Assembly (NCBI GenBank): GCA_904419105.1
Contig: CAJFQR010000029.1
Location: forward strand, 1 to 14,025
From: Candidatus Avimicrobium faecavium
GTDB taxonomy: Bacteria; Bacillota; Clostridia; Oscillospirales; Ruminococcaceae
Direction of reading: 5' to 3'
Length of the DNA: 14,025 nt
Shown here: positions 1 through 6,576 of the stretch, one piece after another
Position numbering within the stretch: the first letter of the stretch is position 1
How the letters are laid out: each line of letters starts with the position of its first letter
Made by a program: the position numbers and the translations under genes
The notes under the pieces: generated by a model
What the model was told of the DNA's origin: nothing
Seen by the model: only the letters and a program-made list of their open reading frames with translations
Database searches by the model: none

Positions 1-140
1 CCGATTTGTCACTTTATGAAAAATTGCCGGGTCGGGCGGGCTGTTTTGGCGCAGATTTGGGCGGTAGGCACAGAAAATCGGCGGTTTGGGCGGGATTTCA
101 GGGCTGGAGAGTTTTTCACATTCCACTGTGGAAACGGAGG

Positions 141-176
141 AAAAAAGGCGTCCGGGCAGCAAAAAAGCCGCCCGGA
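141..176 (-). terminator. Second of two overlapping terminators after the aldo/keto reductase gene
   Basis: Read on the minus strand, TCCGGGCGGC pairs with GCTGCCCGGA (10 bp with one G-U pair) around a TTTTTT loop, followed by CGCC and then TTTTTT. The loop is the U-run of the upstream terminator, and the left arm lies inside that terminator's stem, so only one of the two hairpins can form at a time. It probably acts as a backup terminator. The rest of 1-207 shows no gene or other feature I can support. Confidence 0.55.
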
Positions 177-185
177 GCGGACGGC
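161..185 (-). terminator. Intrinsic terminator of the aldo/keto reductase gene
   Basis: On the minus strand GCCGTCC pairs with GGGCGGC (7 bp, one U-G pair) around a 5-nt loop and is followed directly by TTTTTT. It begins 22 nt after the stop codon at 208, the usual position for a Rho-independent terminator. Confidence 0.8.
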
Positions 186-207
186 TTTTTCAGAGGAAAG
201 CGGAGGT

Positions 208-1323
208 TTACTTTTCAAAGAGAGCGGCAACCTGCTTCAGGTCCTCGACGATGGGCAGGTGCTGGGGACAGCTGTGCTCGCACTTGCGGCAGGCGATGCA
301 GTCGGAGGCCTTGCCGTGGGTCTTGGCCAGGTTCTGGTAGTAGGTGTTCTGGATGGCAAATCCCTTGTTCAGCGACATCTTATGGTTGTTGTAGAGGGTG
401 AAGTACTCGGGGATCGCGATGTGTTTGGGGCAGCCGTCCACGCAGTAGCGGCAGGCGGTGCAGGGAATGGCGATGGACTCGTTGATGGCACGGGCGGCCT
501 CGGCCACGATGGCCTGCTCCTCCTCGGTGAGGGGGGCAAAGTCCGCCATATAGCCGGTGTTGTCCTCAAGCTGGTCGAGGTTGGACATACCGCTGAGCAC
601 CACCTTGACATTCGGCAGGCTGGCGGCGTAGCGGATGGCCCAGCTGGCCACCGACAGCTCGGGGGCGTGGGCCTTGAAGAGGGCCTCGGCCTTGTCGCAG
701 ACCTTGGCCAGGGTGCCGCCCTTGATGGGCTCCATGACCATCACCGGCACGCCGTGCTTCTGGGCCACCTCATAGCAGAGGCGGGACTGGATCGAGGCGT
801 TCTCCCAGTCGAGGTAGTTGATCTGCAGCTGAACAAAGTCCAGGCCCGGCTGGGCGGTGAGGATCTCGTCCAGGAGGGCGGCGCTGTCATGGAAGGAGAA
901 GCCCATCTGCTTGATGACGCCCTCGGCCTTTTTCTGGCGCAGCCAGGTAAAGCAGTCGAGCTTCTGGACGGTGGGCCAGGTGCCGGAGTTGATGTTGTGC
1001 AGCAGGTAGTAGTCGAAATAGTCCACCCGGCAGTTTTCCAGCTGCTCCTGGAAGATGCGGTCCCGGTCCTCAAGGGTCTTGAGGGCGGCAAGCGGCAGCT
1101 TGGTGGCCAGGGTGAAGCTGTCCCGGGGGTGCCGGGCCACCAGCGCCTGGCCGACGGCCTTCTCGCTGGAGCGGCTGTGGTAGACATAGGCGGTATCGAA
1201 GTAGGTGAAGCCCTGCTCGAGGAAGCGGTCCACCATCGCTTCAAACTGGGGCATATCAATGCTGGTGACATCGCCCGGATCGGTGAGGGGCAGTCGCATA
1301 CAGCCAAAACCGAGTTTTTTCAT
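208..1323 (-). CDS. Aldo/keto reductase with C-terminal 4Fe-4S ferredoxin domain
   Basis: This is a 371-residue NADPH-type aldo/keto reductase joined to a bacterial ferredoxin-like tail. The TIM-barrel part opens with GFGCMRLPL. The usual catalytic tetrad is visible as D43, Y48, K75 and H109 (in FDTAYVYHS, ATK and LLH). Two CX2CX2CX3CP clusters, C288/291/294/298 and C342/345/348/352, should bind two [4Fe-4S] clusters. This fused architecture is common in anaerobic clostridia; the physiological substrate is not known and cannot be read from the sequence. An open frame extends upstream to 1482, but the ATG at 1323 is preceded by AAAGGAGG at good spacing and the family homology begins there. The gene has its own promoter just upstream (1372-1400) and a double terminator downstream, so it can be expressed alone, although read-through from the DUF1846 gene is possible. 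The protein is probably cytosolic: no signal peptide or membrane segment is seen. Confidence 0.93.
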   Translation of the reverse strand: MKKLGFGCMRLPLTDPGDVTSIDMPQFEAMVDRFLEQGFTYFDTAYVYHSRSSEKAVGQALVARHPRDSFTLATKLPLAALKTLEDRDRIFQEQLENCRVDYFDYYLLHNINSGTWPTVQKLDCFTWLRQKKAEGVIKQMGFSFHDSAALLDEILTAQPGLDFVQLQINYLDWENASIQSRLCYEVAQKHGVPVMVMEPIKGGTLAKVCDKAEALFKAHAPELSVASWAIRYAASLPNVKVVLSGMSNLDQLEDNTGYMADFAPLTEEEQAIVAEAARAINESIAIPCTACRYCVDGCPKHIAIPEYFTLYNNHKMSLNKGFAIQNTYYQNLAKTHGKASDCIACRKCEHSCPQHLPIVEDLKQVAALFEK

Positions 1324-1371
1324 AGGGAGGTCCTCCTTTTTTCTGTGGGTGCCTGTTGGCCTTCTCCTTCT

Positions 1372-1400
1372 ATTGTAGCGGAAAAAGGGGAAAGTTGCAA
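1372..1400 (-). promoter_or_regulatory. Sigma-A-type promoter of the aldo/keto reductase gene
   Basis: On the minus strand TTGCAA (1395-1400) and TACAAT (1372-1377) are separated by exactly 17 bp. The promoter lies wholly in the 82-bp gap between the DUF1846 stop and the reductase start, leaving a leader of about 40 nt that ends in the AAAGGAGG ribosome binding site. Confidence 0.7.
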
Positions 1401-1405
1401 AGGGC

Positions 1406-2890
1406 TCAGCGCTTGTGGTAGAGCTTTTTGGTCTGGTAGGTGGGCTCGCAGGACATATTGACCCCGAGCTTGCGGAACACATCGGTGTCCACCTGGGAGA
1501 GGATCACGGTGGAGTGGGCGTCGCAGCCGGCCAGTTCCGCCAGATGCTCCATCGCGCGCTCGGCGTTCGGATCGGTGACCGCCGAGATGGACAGGGCGAT
1601 GAGGGTCTCATCGGTGTGCAGGCGGGGGTTGTGGTTGCCCAGGTGTTCGACCTTCAGGTGCTGGATCGGCTCGATGACCTCCGGGGCGATCAGGTGGACC
1701 GAATCGTCGATGCCGGCGACGGCTTTGAGGGCGTTGAGCAGCGCCGCCGACGAGGCGCCCAGCAGCGCGCTGGTCTTGCCGGTGATGACCCGGCCGTCCG
1801 GCAGTTCGATGGCGACGGCGGGCATGCCGGTGGCCTCTGCCTTGTCCAGGCTGGCCTGGACCGTCGGGTTGAATGCCGGGGTGATGCCGGCCTTGTTCAT
1901 CAGCAGGTCGATCTTGGCCACGGCGCTCTCCTCCCCGCGGCCGGTGCGCAGATCGCACATGGCCTGGTAATAGCGGCGCACGATCTCCCGGCGGGAGGCC
2001 TCACAGCAGGCCTCGTCGTCGATAATGCAGTTGCCCGCCATATTGACCCCCATGTCGGTGGGGGACTGATAGGGGCTCTCCCCGAGGATCTGCTCAAACA
2101 TGGCCTTCAGCACCGGGAAGACCTCCACATCCCGGTTGTAGTTGACGGTGGTGATGCCGTAGGCCTCCAGATGATACGGGTCGATCATATTGACATCCTG
2201 TAGGTCGGCGGTGGCAGCCTCATAGGCCAGGTTCACCGGGTGGTTCAGCGGGAGGTTCCAGATCGGGAAGGTCTCAAACTTGGCGTAGCCCGCCTGGATG
2301 CCCCGGCGGTGCTCGTGGTAGAGCTGGGACAGGCAGGTGGCCATCTTGCCGCTGCCGGGGCCCGGGGCGGTGACCACCACAAGCGGCCGGCTGGTGACGA
2401 TGTAGTCGTTGCGGCCATAGCCCTCATCGCTGACGATCAGCGGGATATTGGACGGATAGCCGGCGATGGGATAGTGGAGGAACACCGGCACCCCGAGGGC
2501 CTCCAGCCGGTGGCGAAAGGCATCGGCGGCGGGCTGGCCCTTGTCCTGGGTGATGACCACGCTGCCCACATACAGCCCGATGGCCCGGAAGGCATCGATC
2601 AGGCGCAGCACCTCCTGGTCGTAGGTGATGCCCAGGTCGCCCCGGACCTTGTTCTTCTCCAGGTCACCGGCGTTCACCGCGATGACGATCTCCGCCTGGT
2701 CCTTGAGCTGGAGCAGCATACGCACCTTGCTGTCCGGCGCAAAGCCCGGCAGCACCCGGGAGGCGTGGAAGTCATCGAAGAGCTTGCCGCCAAACTCGAG
2801 GTAGAGCTTGCCGCCAAACGCCTCGATGCGCTCCCGGATGTGCTCCGACTGCATGGTGAGATACTTCTGGTTGTCGAATCCGATTTTCAT
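1406..2890 (-). CDS. DUF1846 (UPF0371) family protein
   Basis: A 494-residue protein of the DUF1846 family, which is widespread in Firmicutes and lacks an established function. The family's typical N-terminus is present (MKIGFDNQKY, then GGKLYLEFGGKLFDDFHASR at about residues 27-46). A glycine-rich APGPGSGKM segment at 175-183 resembles a nucleotide-binding P-loop, so nucleotide or phosphate binding is a reasonable but unproven guess. The full family length appears to be present, with a soluble composition, no signal peptide and no membrane span. The start at 2890 fits the family N-terminus; the ribosome binding site (GAGGAAAGG, about 12 nt upstream) is only moderate. The gene is read from its own extended -10 promoter (3038-3067) through an unusual leader of about 140 nt. 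No terminator separates it from the aldo/keto reductase gene 82 bp downstream. Confidence 0.93.
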   Translation of the reverse strand: MKIGFDNQKYLTMQSEHIRERIEAFGGKLYLEFGGKLFDDFHASRVLPGFAPDSKVRMLLQLKDQAEIVIAVNAGDLEKNKVRGDLGITYDQEVLRLIDAFRAIGLYVGSVVITQDKGQPAADAFRHRLEALGVPVFLHYPIAGYPSNIPLIVSDEGYGRNDYIVTSRPLVVVTAPGPGSGKMATCLSQLYHEHRRGIQAGYAKFETFPIWNLPLNHPVNLAYEAATADLQDVNMIDPYHLEAYGITTVNYNRDVEVFPVLKAMFEQILGESPYQSPTDMGVNMAGNCIIDDEACCEASRREIVRRYYQAMCDLRTGRGEESAVAKIDLLMNKAGITPAFNPTVQASLDKAEATGMPAVAIELPDGRVITGKTSALLGASSAALLNALKAVAGIDDSVHLIAPEVIEPIQHLKVEHLGNHNPRLHTDETLIALSISAVTDPNAERAMEHLAELAGCDAHSTVILSQVDTDVFRKLGVNMSCEPTYQTKKLYHKR

Positions 2891-3031
2891 AACGAATCAC
2901 TGCCTTTCCTCACGGATACCCGACCGGTTTCTGCAAAAAGAGATGCCTGTGGGAGGCTATAATCATCGTAGACGCTCCACCCACAGGCACCGTATCTTCT
3001 CCTTTTCAATTTGCGGAAATCCAATTCACAG
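2891..3031 (-). promoter_or_regulatory. Structured 5' leader of the DUF1846 gene, possible attenuator with a short upstream ORF
   Basis: The leader holds a long hairpin: TGCCTGTGGG (read minus, from 2989) pairs perfectly with CCCACAGGCA (ending at 2944). After an A-A mismatch the stem continues for 2 more bp, closing a loop of about 20 nt. The hairpin is followed within a few bases by CTCTTTTTG, so it could act as a weak intrinsic terminator. An 18-codon ORF (2966 down to 2910, peptide MIIASHRHLFLQKPVGYP) starts in the loop. A GGTGGAG sequence lies just upstream of it, and its TGA stop overlaps the AGGAAAGG site of the DUF1846 gene. I do not recognise a known riboswitch class. The hairpin is clearly visible; its role as an attenuator or leader-peptide device is inferred. 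Confidence 0.45.
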
Positions 3032-3037
3032 TTTCAC

Positions 3038-3067
3038 ATTATACCACGGGAGAGCGGGCTTTGTACA
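3038..3067 (-). promoter_or_regulatory. Extended -10 promoter of the DUF1846 gene
   Basis: On the minus strand a perfect TATAAT (3038-3043) is preceded by TGG, giving an extended -10 element. The -35 candidate TGTACA (3062-3067) lies 18 bp upstream. A better-looking TTGACA at 3069-3074 is 25 bp away, too far for normal use. Transcription should start near 3031. Confidence 0.65.
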
Positions 3068-3114
3068 CTGTCAAATCGCGAAAAAATGTCACAAAAATCG
3101 GGAGGTGAGTTTGG

Positions 3115-4155
3115 ATGCGCCGGAGGATCTGGGCAGCGGTGCTCTTCTGCATCGCGGCGCTGCTGCTGCCGGCCATCGCTGCCGGGGCCTTCTCCGCCGG
3201 GGAGAACCCGGAGAGCGAGGGGGCACTGGGCTGGGTCGGAGAACTGCCGGACGCAGAGCCGGCCTCTGTCCCCACGGTGAAGGCGGACTGGGACATCGAG
3301 ACGTTCCGGATCCTGAACAGCGCCACCGGTGAGGTGGAAACGATACCGGTACGGGACTACGTCCGGGGAGCGGTGGCGGCGGAGCTGCCGGTGAGCTTTC
3401 ACCCGGAGGCGATGAAGGCACAGGCAGTGGCCAGCCACACCTGGGCCCTCTACAATGCGCGGCTCCACCGGGAAACACCCGACCCGGAGCTGGATGGAGC
3501 GGACTTTGCCGCCGATCCGGACAACTTTAAAGGCTATGCCCGGGAGGAGGATTTCTTCGCCCGCTATGGGGAGGACGCCGCTGCCGCCTGGGAGAAGGTC
3601 ACCGCCGCCGCAGACAACGTGCTGGACCAGGTGCTCACCTACGAGGGGGAGCCGATCCTGGCGGTGTACCACTCCTGCAGCGCCGGCACCACCGAGGCGG
3701 CGGAGAATGTCTGGCAGGCCTCGGTGCCCTATCTGGTACCGGTGGATTCCCCCTCCGACCGGGACGCCCCGGCTGCCGAGGGCACGGCGGAGTTCACCGA
3801 GGAGGAGATGCGCACCGCCCTCACCGCCGCCTTTGACGGGCTCATCCTCGGGGAGAACCCGGCGCTGTGGCTCTCCCCGATCAGCTACACCGACTCGGGG
3901 TATGTGCTGGACATCAAGGTCGGGAACCAGACGGTCACCGGCAAGGAGGTGCGGGCAGCGCTGGACCTGCGCTCGGCCTGCTTTTCGGTGGAATACGACC
4001 CGGAGAGCGGGGTCTTCACCGTCCGCACGGTGGGGTACGGCCACGGGGTCGGGCTGAGCCAGTACGGCGCCGAAGCGATGGCCGAGGACGGCTTCACCTA
4101 CGACGAGATCCTCTCCCACTACTACACCGGGGCGGTGCTTGCGTCGCTGTCCTAA
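3115..4155 (+). CDS. spoIID: Stage II sporulation protein D (SpoIID/LytB peptidoglycan lytic transglycosylase)
   Basis: A 346-residue SpoIID, close to the length of the Bacillus subtilis protein. In the known system it is a membrane-anchored lytic transglycosylase that, with SpoIIM and SpoIIP, digests septal peptidoglycan during forespore engulfment. An N-terminal membrane segment spans roughly residues 5-25. The active-site glutamate should be E90 in GAVAAELP, followed by the conserved HPEAMKAQAVASHTWAL block. YHSCSAG (H186, C188) fits the conserved metal and active-site region, and the C-terminal signature GHGVGLSQYGA is at 309-319. The ATG at 3115 has a perfect GGAGGTGA ribosome binding site 6 nt upstream. 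The gene stands alone: it diverges from the DUF1846 gene and ends at a strong terminator facing the two-component operon. A mother-cell (sigma-E) promoter would be expected, but I could not find a convincing one in 2891-3114. Confidence 0.93.
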   Translation: MRRRIWAAVLFCIAALLLPAIAAGAFSAGENPESEGALGWVGELPDAEPASVPTVKADWDIETFRILNSATGEVETIPVRDYVRGAVAAELPVSFHPEAMKAQAVASHTWALYNARLHRETPDPELDGADFAADPDNFKGYAREEDFFARYGEDAAAAWEKVTAAADNVLDQVLTYEGEPILAVYHSCSAGTTEAAENVWQASVPYLVPVDSPSDRDAPAAEGTAEFTEEEMRTALTAAFDGLILGENPALWLSPISYTDSGYVLDIKVGNQTVTGKEVRAALDLRSACFSVEYDPESGVFTVRTVGYGHGVGLSQYGAEAMAEDGFTYDEILSHYYTGAVLASLS

Positions 4156-4162
4156 GTGACCG

Positions 4163-4190
4163 GCGGGCCTTCGGGCCCGCTTTTTTCTTT
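4163..4190 (+). terminator. Intrinsic terminator of spoIID
   Basis: GCGGGCC pairs with GGCCCGC across a stable TTCG tetraloop and is followed at once by TTTTTTCTTT. It starts 8 nt after the spoIID stop codon. Confidence 0.92.
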
Positions 4191-4200
4191 GCCCGGGCAC

Positions 4201-4235
4201 AAAAAAGCCCCGGCCGCCGGATCCGGCGCCGAAGC
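4201..4235 (-). terminator. Intrinsic terminator of the prmA-to-4257 operon
   Basis: On the minus strand a long GC-rich hairpin built around the palindrome GCCGGATCCGGC, with outer arms GCTTCGGC and GCCGGGGC (a few G-U pairs and one bulge), is followed by TTTTTT. It lies about 20 nt after the last stop codon of the operon and faces the spoIID terminator. Confidence 0.8.
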
Positions 4236-4256
4236 CCTTTGCCCCTATCCCATTTT

Positions 4257-4637
4257 TCAGATGCCCAGGATCCAGAAGTAACCGGCCCTGCGGTCCTCCT
4301 CGGTAAGCCAGGCCTCCACCTCGTCAAACACCTGGGTAAAGTAGGGCTCGTTGGTCGCGAAGGCGAGCTCCCGGATCTCATCCCAGGCGGAGAGCTCGAT
4401 GCGGTTGGGCCCATCCCAGTGGAAGTCAGGCACCGGCCCCTCGTAAAAGAAGGGAAGCAGCACCGGCAGGCCCTCGGCGTCGTCGGTGAGGTAGCGGGAG
4501 CTCTCCGACCAGAAACAGCTGCCGTCCCAGCCGCTGTGAGCCAGTTCATAGACGGCGCCGCCCACCACCTCGTCCAGCGTGATGAGATGGGGCGGACGGG
4601 TGCCTGCGGGCAACGAGGTCTTGGTTTCATTTGCCAT
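4257..4637 (-). CDS. Hypothetical protein of 126 residues, last gene of the two-component operon
   Basis: I do not recognise this small protein. It is acidic and rich in Trp, Tyr and Phe (for example GWDGSCFW, PDFHWDGP, GYFWILGI at the C-terminus), with no signal peptide, membrane segment or known motif. Its composition suggests a compact soluble domain. The ATG at 4637 lies only 6 nt after the histidine kinase stop codon, and its AGAGGAG ribosome binding site overlaps the end of the kinase gene, so translation is probably linked to the kinase. A terminator follows within 25 nt of the stop. The position makes a partner or accessory role for the two-component pair possible, but nothing in the protein proves it. 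The call as a real gene rests on its tight spacing, good ribosome binding site and lack of a better frame. Confidence 0.8.
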   Translation of the reverse strand: MANETKTSLPAGTRPPHLITLDEVVGGAVYELAHSGWDGSCFWSESSRYLTDDAEGLPVLLPFFYEGPVPDFHWDGPNRIELSAWDEIRELAFATNEPYFTQVFDEVEAWLTEEDRRAGYFWILGI

Positions 4638-4643
4638 GATAGA

Positions 4644-5864
4644 TCACTCCTCTGTGATGGGCAGCGTGACACGGATGCTGGTGCCCTCCTCCGGGCGGGA
4701 GACCAGCGTAATGCGTCCGCCGTATTTGGCTGTGATGTGTTTGACGATCGAGAGGCCGAGCCCGGTGCCTCCCTCCCGCTTGCTGCGGCCTTTGTCCACT
4801 CGGTAAAACCGTTCAAAAACCCGGGACTGGTGCTCCAGAGGGATGCCGATGCCGGTATCGCTGACGCCGATGACGCACTGATAGGCGTCCGGTGCAATGC
4901 GCACCTCCACCCGGCCGCCCTCGCGGTTATACTTGACGGCGTTTTCAATCAGGTTCTTCAGCAGCTGGCGCATATCGTCCGGATAGGCCCGGTACCGGGC
5001 GGCGCCGACCACCTCGGCGGTGATCTGCCGGCGCTGGAGCTGGGGCTCCAGGCTGCGCAGGATATCCTCCGCCAGCGCCCGCAGATCCACCATCTCCCAA
5101 ACCTCCTCGGTCTGCTTCGACTCGAGGGAGGAGAGATGAAGAATATCGTCGATGAGGGCGGACATTCGCCGGGCCTCCTCCCCGATGCGCTCAAGAAACT
5201 CCCGTCGCTTTTCCCCCTCGGGGACAACACCGGCGGTGAGCAGCTCGGTAAAGCCGAGGATTGAGGTGATCGGGGTCTTGAGCTCGTGGGAGATGTTGGC
5301 GATGAACTCGCTGCGCATTGCCTCCATCTGCCGTTCCTGGGTGACATTGGTGAGGACGATCACCGCGGCTGCCTGGCGGTCCCCCTCAAAAAGAGCCCCT
5401 GCCGCCGGGCTCACCCGGGCGGAGACGATAGCCCCGCTGGTGGCGGTCAGGTCGATGTCCAGCACGCTGGACACCTCCCCCTCCACTGCCTTTTTCACCG
5501 CCTTGACCAGCGCCGGATCGGGACAGGCCGCCTCCAGCCGGGCACCGACCAGTTCCTCGCAGCCGGACAGGTACTTATATGCCGAGGCATTGCACTGGGT
5601 GATGGCGCCGCCGGCGTCCACCAGCAGCAGACCGCTGTCCATATTGTCCAGGATGTAGCTGGCCCGGCGGCGCTCGCCGTCCAATGCCCGGCGGGTCTCC
5701 GCCAGCTCATCCACCAGGTATTCGATGCCGGCGATGATCCGGGCGGTGTCCCCTTCCGCCGCCGGTGCGGCAAAGGGGCAGTCCGGGTCCTCCCGGAGCC
5801 GTTCCAGCCGGTCGGCGAGCATCCGCAGGTCCGCCGCATCCTGTTTTTTCCGAAAGAGCTCCAT
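4644..5864 (-). CDS. PhoR-like sensor histidine kinase without membrane segments
   Basis: A 406-residue histidine kinase. In order: an N-terminal helical, probably coiled-coil region (about 1-68); a PAS-like domain (about 69-175); a HisKA dimerisation domain with the phospho-acceptor H193 in FIANISHELKTPITSILGF; and an HATPase_c domain with N-box N304/N308, G1 box DTGIG (336-340) and G2 box GGTGLGLS (365-372). The layout matches the PhoR/ResE/WalK group, but no hydrophobic stretch long enough to cross the membrane is present, so the protein should be cytosolic and sense an internal signal, perhaps through the PAS domain. The ATG at 5864 has a GGAGGG site that overlaps the stop of the response regulator gene 9 nt upstream. 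It should phosphorylate that regulator, forming one signalling pair. The ligand and target genes cannot be read from the sequence. Confidence 0.95.
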   Translation of the reverse strand: MELFRKKQDAADLRMLADRLERLREDPDCPFAAPAAEGDTARIIAGIEYLVDELAETRRALDGERRRASYILDNMDSGLLLVDAGGAITQCNASAYKYLSGCEELVGARLEAACPDPALVKAVKKAVEGEVSSVLDIDLTATSGAIVSARVSPAAGALFEGDRQAAAVIVLTNVTQERQMEAMRSEFIANISHELKTPITSILGFTELLTAGVVPEGEKRREFLERIGEEARRMSALIDDILHLSSLESKQTEEVWEMVDLRALAEDILRSLEPQLQRRQITAEVVGAARYRAYPDDMRQLLKNLIENAVKYNREGGRVEVRIAPDAYQCVIGVSDTGIGIPLEHQSRVFERFYRVDKGRSKREGGTGLGLSIVKHITAKYGGRITLVSRPEEGTSIRVTLPITEE

Positions 5865-5873
5865 CTCTCCCTC

Positions 5874-6560
5874 CTATCCGATGAATTTGTAGCCCACAGC
5901 CCGGATTGTCTTGATGTAGCGGGGGTGCTCCACATCGTCCCCGAGTTTGGCCCGGAGCGTTTTGATGTGCATATCCAGCGTACGGGTCTCCCCGGCGAAG
6001 TCGTAGCCCCAGATCTCGTTGAGGAGCTCCTCCCGGGGCACCACCCGCTCCCGGTTCGCAATGAGGATGCGCAGCAGCTCAAACTCCTTCAGGGTGAGCT
6101 CCAGCGGCTGCCCGGCCCGGGTGACCGCGTGGTCGTCCACATCGACGACGATGTCGCCGCCGCGGAGGATGTGCTGCCGCTCCGGCGGCTGACGCCGCAG
6201 CGCTGCCCGCACCCGGGCCGCCAATTCCAGCAGGCCAAAGGGCTTGGTGATGTAGTCCTCGGCGCCGAGGTCCAGCCCCTTGACTTTGTCGATCTCACTG
6301 GACTTGGCGGTGAGAAAGATCACCGGCACCCCGGCGGTGCGCCGGTCCTGTTTGAGCAGCCGCAGCGCCTGCAGGCCGTCCATCCCGGGCATCATAATGT
6401 CCATCAGGATCAGGTCGGGCAGCTGCTCCCGGACGGCCTCAAGCAGCTGCGGCGCGCTGTCAAAGACCCGGGTGGCGTACCCATAGGAGTCCAGCGTGCA
6501 GCGCAGGATCTCCCGGATGTTGTCATCGTCCTCGGCAACATAGATCAGGCTCTCGCTCAT
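5874..6560 (-). CDS. PhoB/OmpR-family response regulator
   Basis: A 228-residue two-domain regulator. The receiver domain (about 1-120) has the acidic pocket E10-D11-D12, phosphorylation site D54 in LILMDIMMPGMDG, T84 and K106 (in TKPF). A winged-helix DNA-binding domain follows (about 128-228), with the recognition-helix region TRTLDMHIKTLRAKLGDD and the usual end YIKTIRAVGYKFIG. The open frame extends to 6596, but the ATG at 6560 is preceded by AGGAGG with 6-nt spacing and the family N-terminus begins there; the longer form would overlap the HAD gene. It lies 16 nt after the HAD gene and 9 nt before its partner kinase. Phosphorylation by that kinase should control its binding to direct repeats at target promoters; which genes are controlled is unknown. 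Confidence 0.95.
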   Translation of the reverse strand: MSESLIYVAEDDDNIREILRCTLDSYGYATRVFDSAPQLLEAVREQLPDLILMDIMMPGMDGLQALRLLKQDRRTAGVPVIFLTAKSSEIDKVKGLDLGAEDYITKPFGLLELAARVRAALRRQPPERQHILRGGDIVVDVDDHAVTRAGQPLELTLKEFELLRILIANRERVVPREELLNEIWGYDFAGETRTLDMHIKTLRAKLGDDVEHPRYIKTIRAVGYKFIG

Positions 6561-6576
6561 CTTCTTCCTCCTGTTT

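Noticed and set aside
121..133. TTCCAC-T-GTGGAA inverted repeat near the left edge, considered as an operator or replication-initiator box.
   Set aside because: Arms are short, it does not match a DnaA box, and no gene lies next to it within the window.
2779..2819. A 17-bp direct repeat (AGAGCTTGCCGCCAAAC twice, 24 bp apart) inside the DUF1846 gene.
   Set aside because: It encodes the in-frame repeat GGKLYLEF-GGKLFDDF, which I recall as a normal conserved feature of this family rather than a mobile or phase-variable repeat.
3062..3074. TTGACA at 3069-3074 (minus strand) as the -35 of the DUF1846 promoter.
   Set aside because: It is 25 bp from the TATAAT, too far for sigma-A. TGTACA at 18 bp with the extended -10 fits better.
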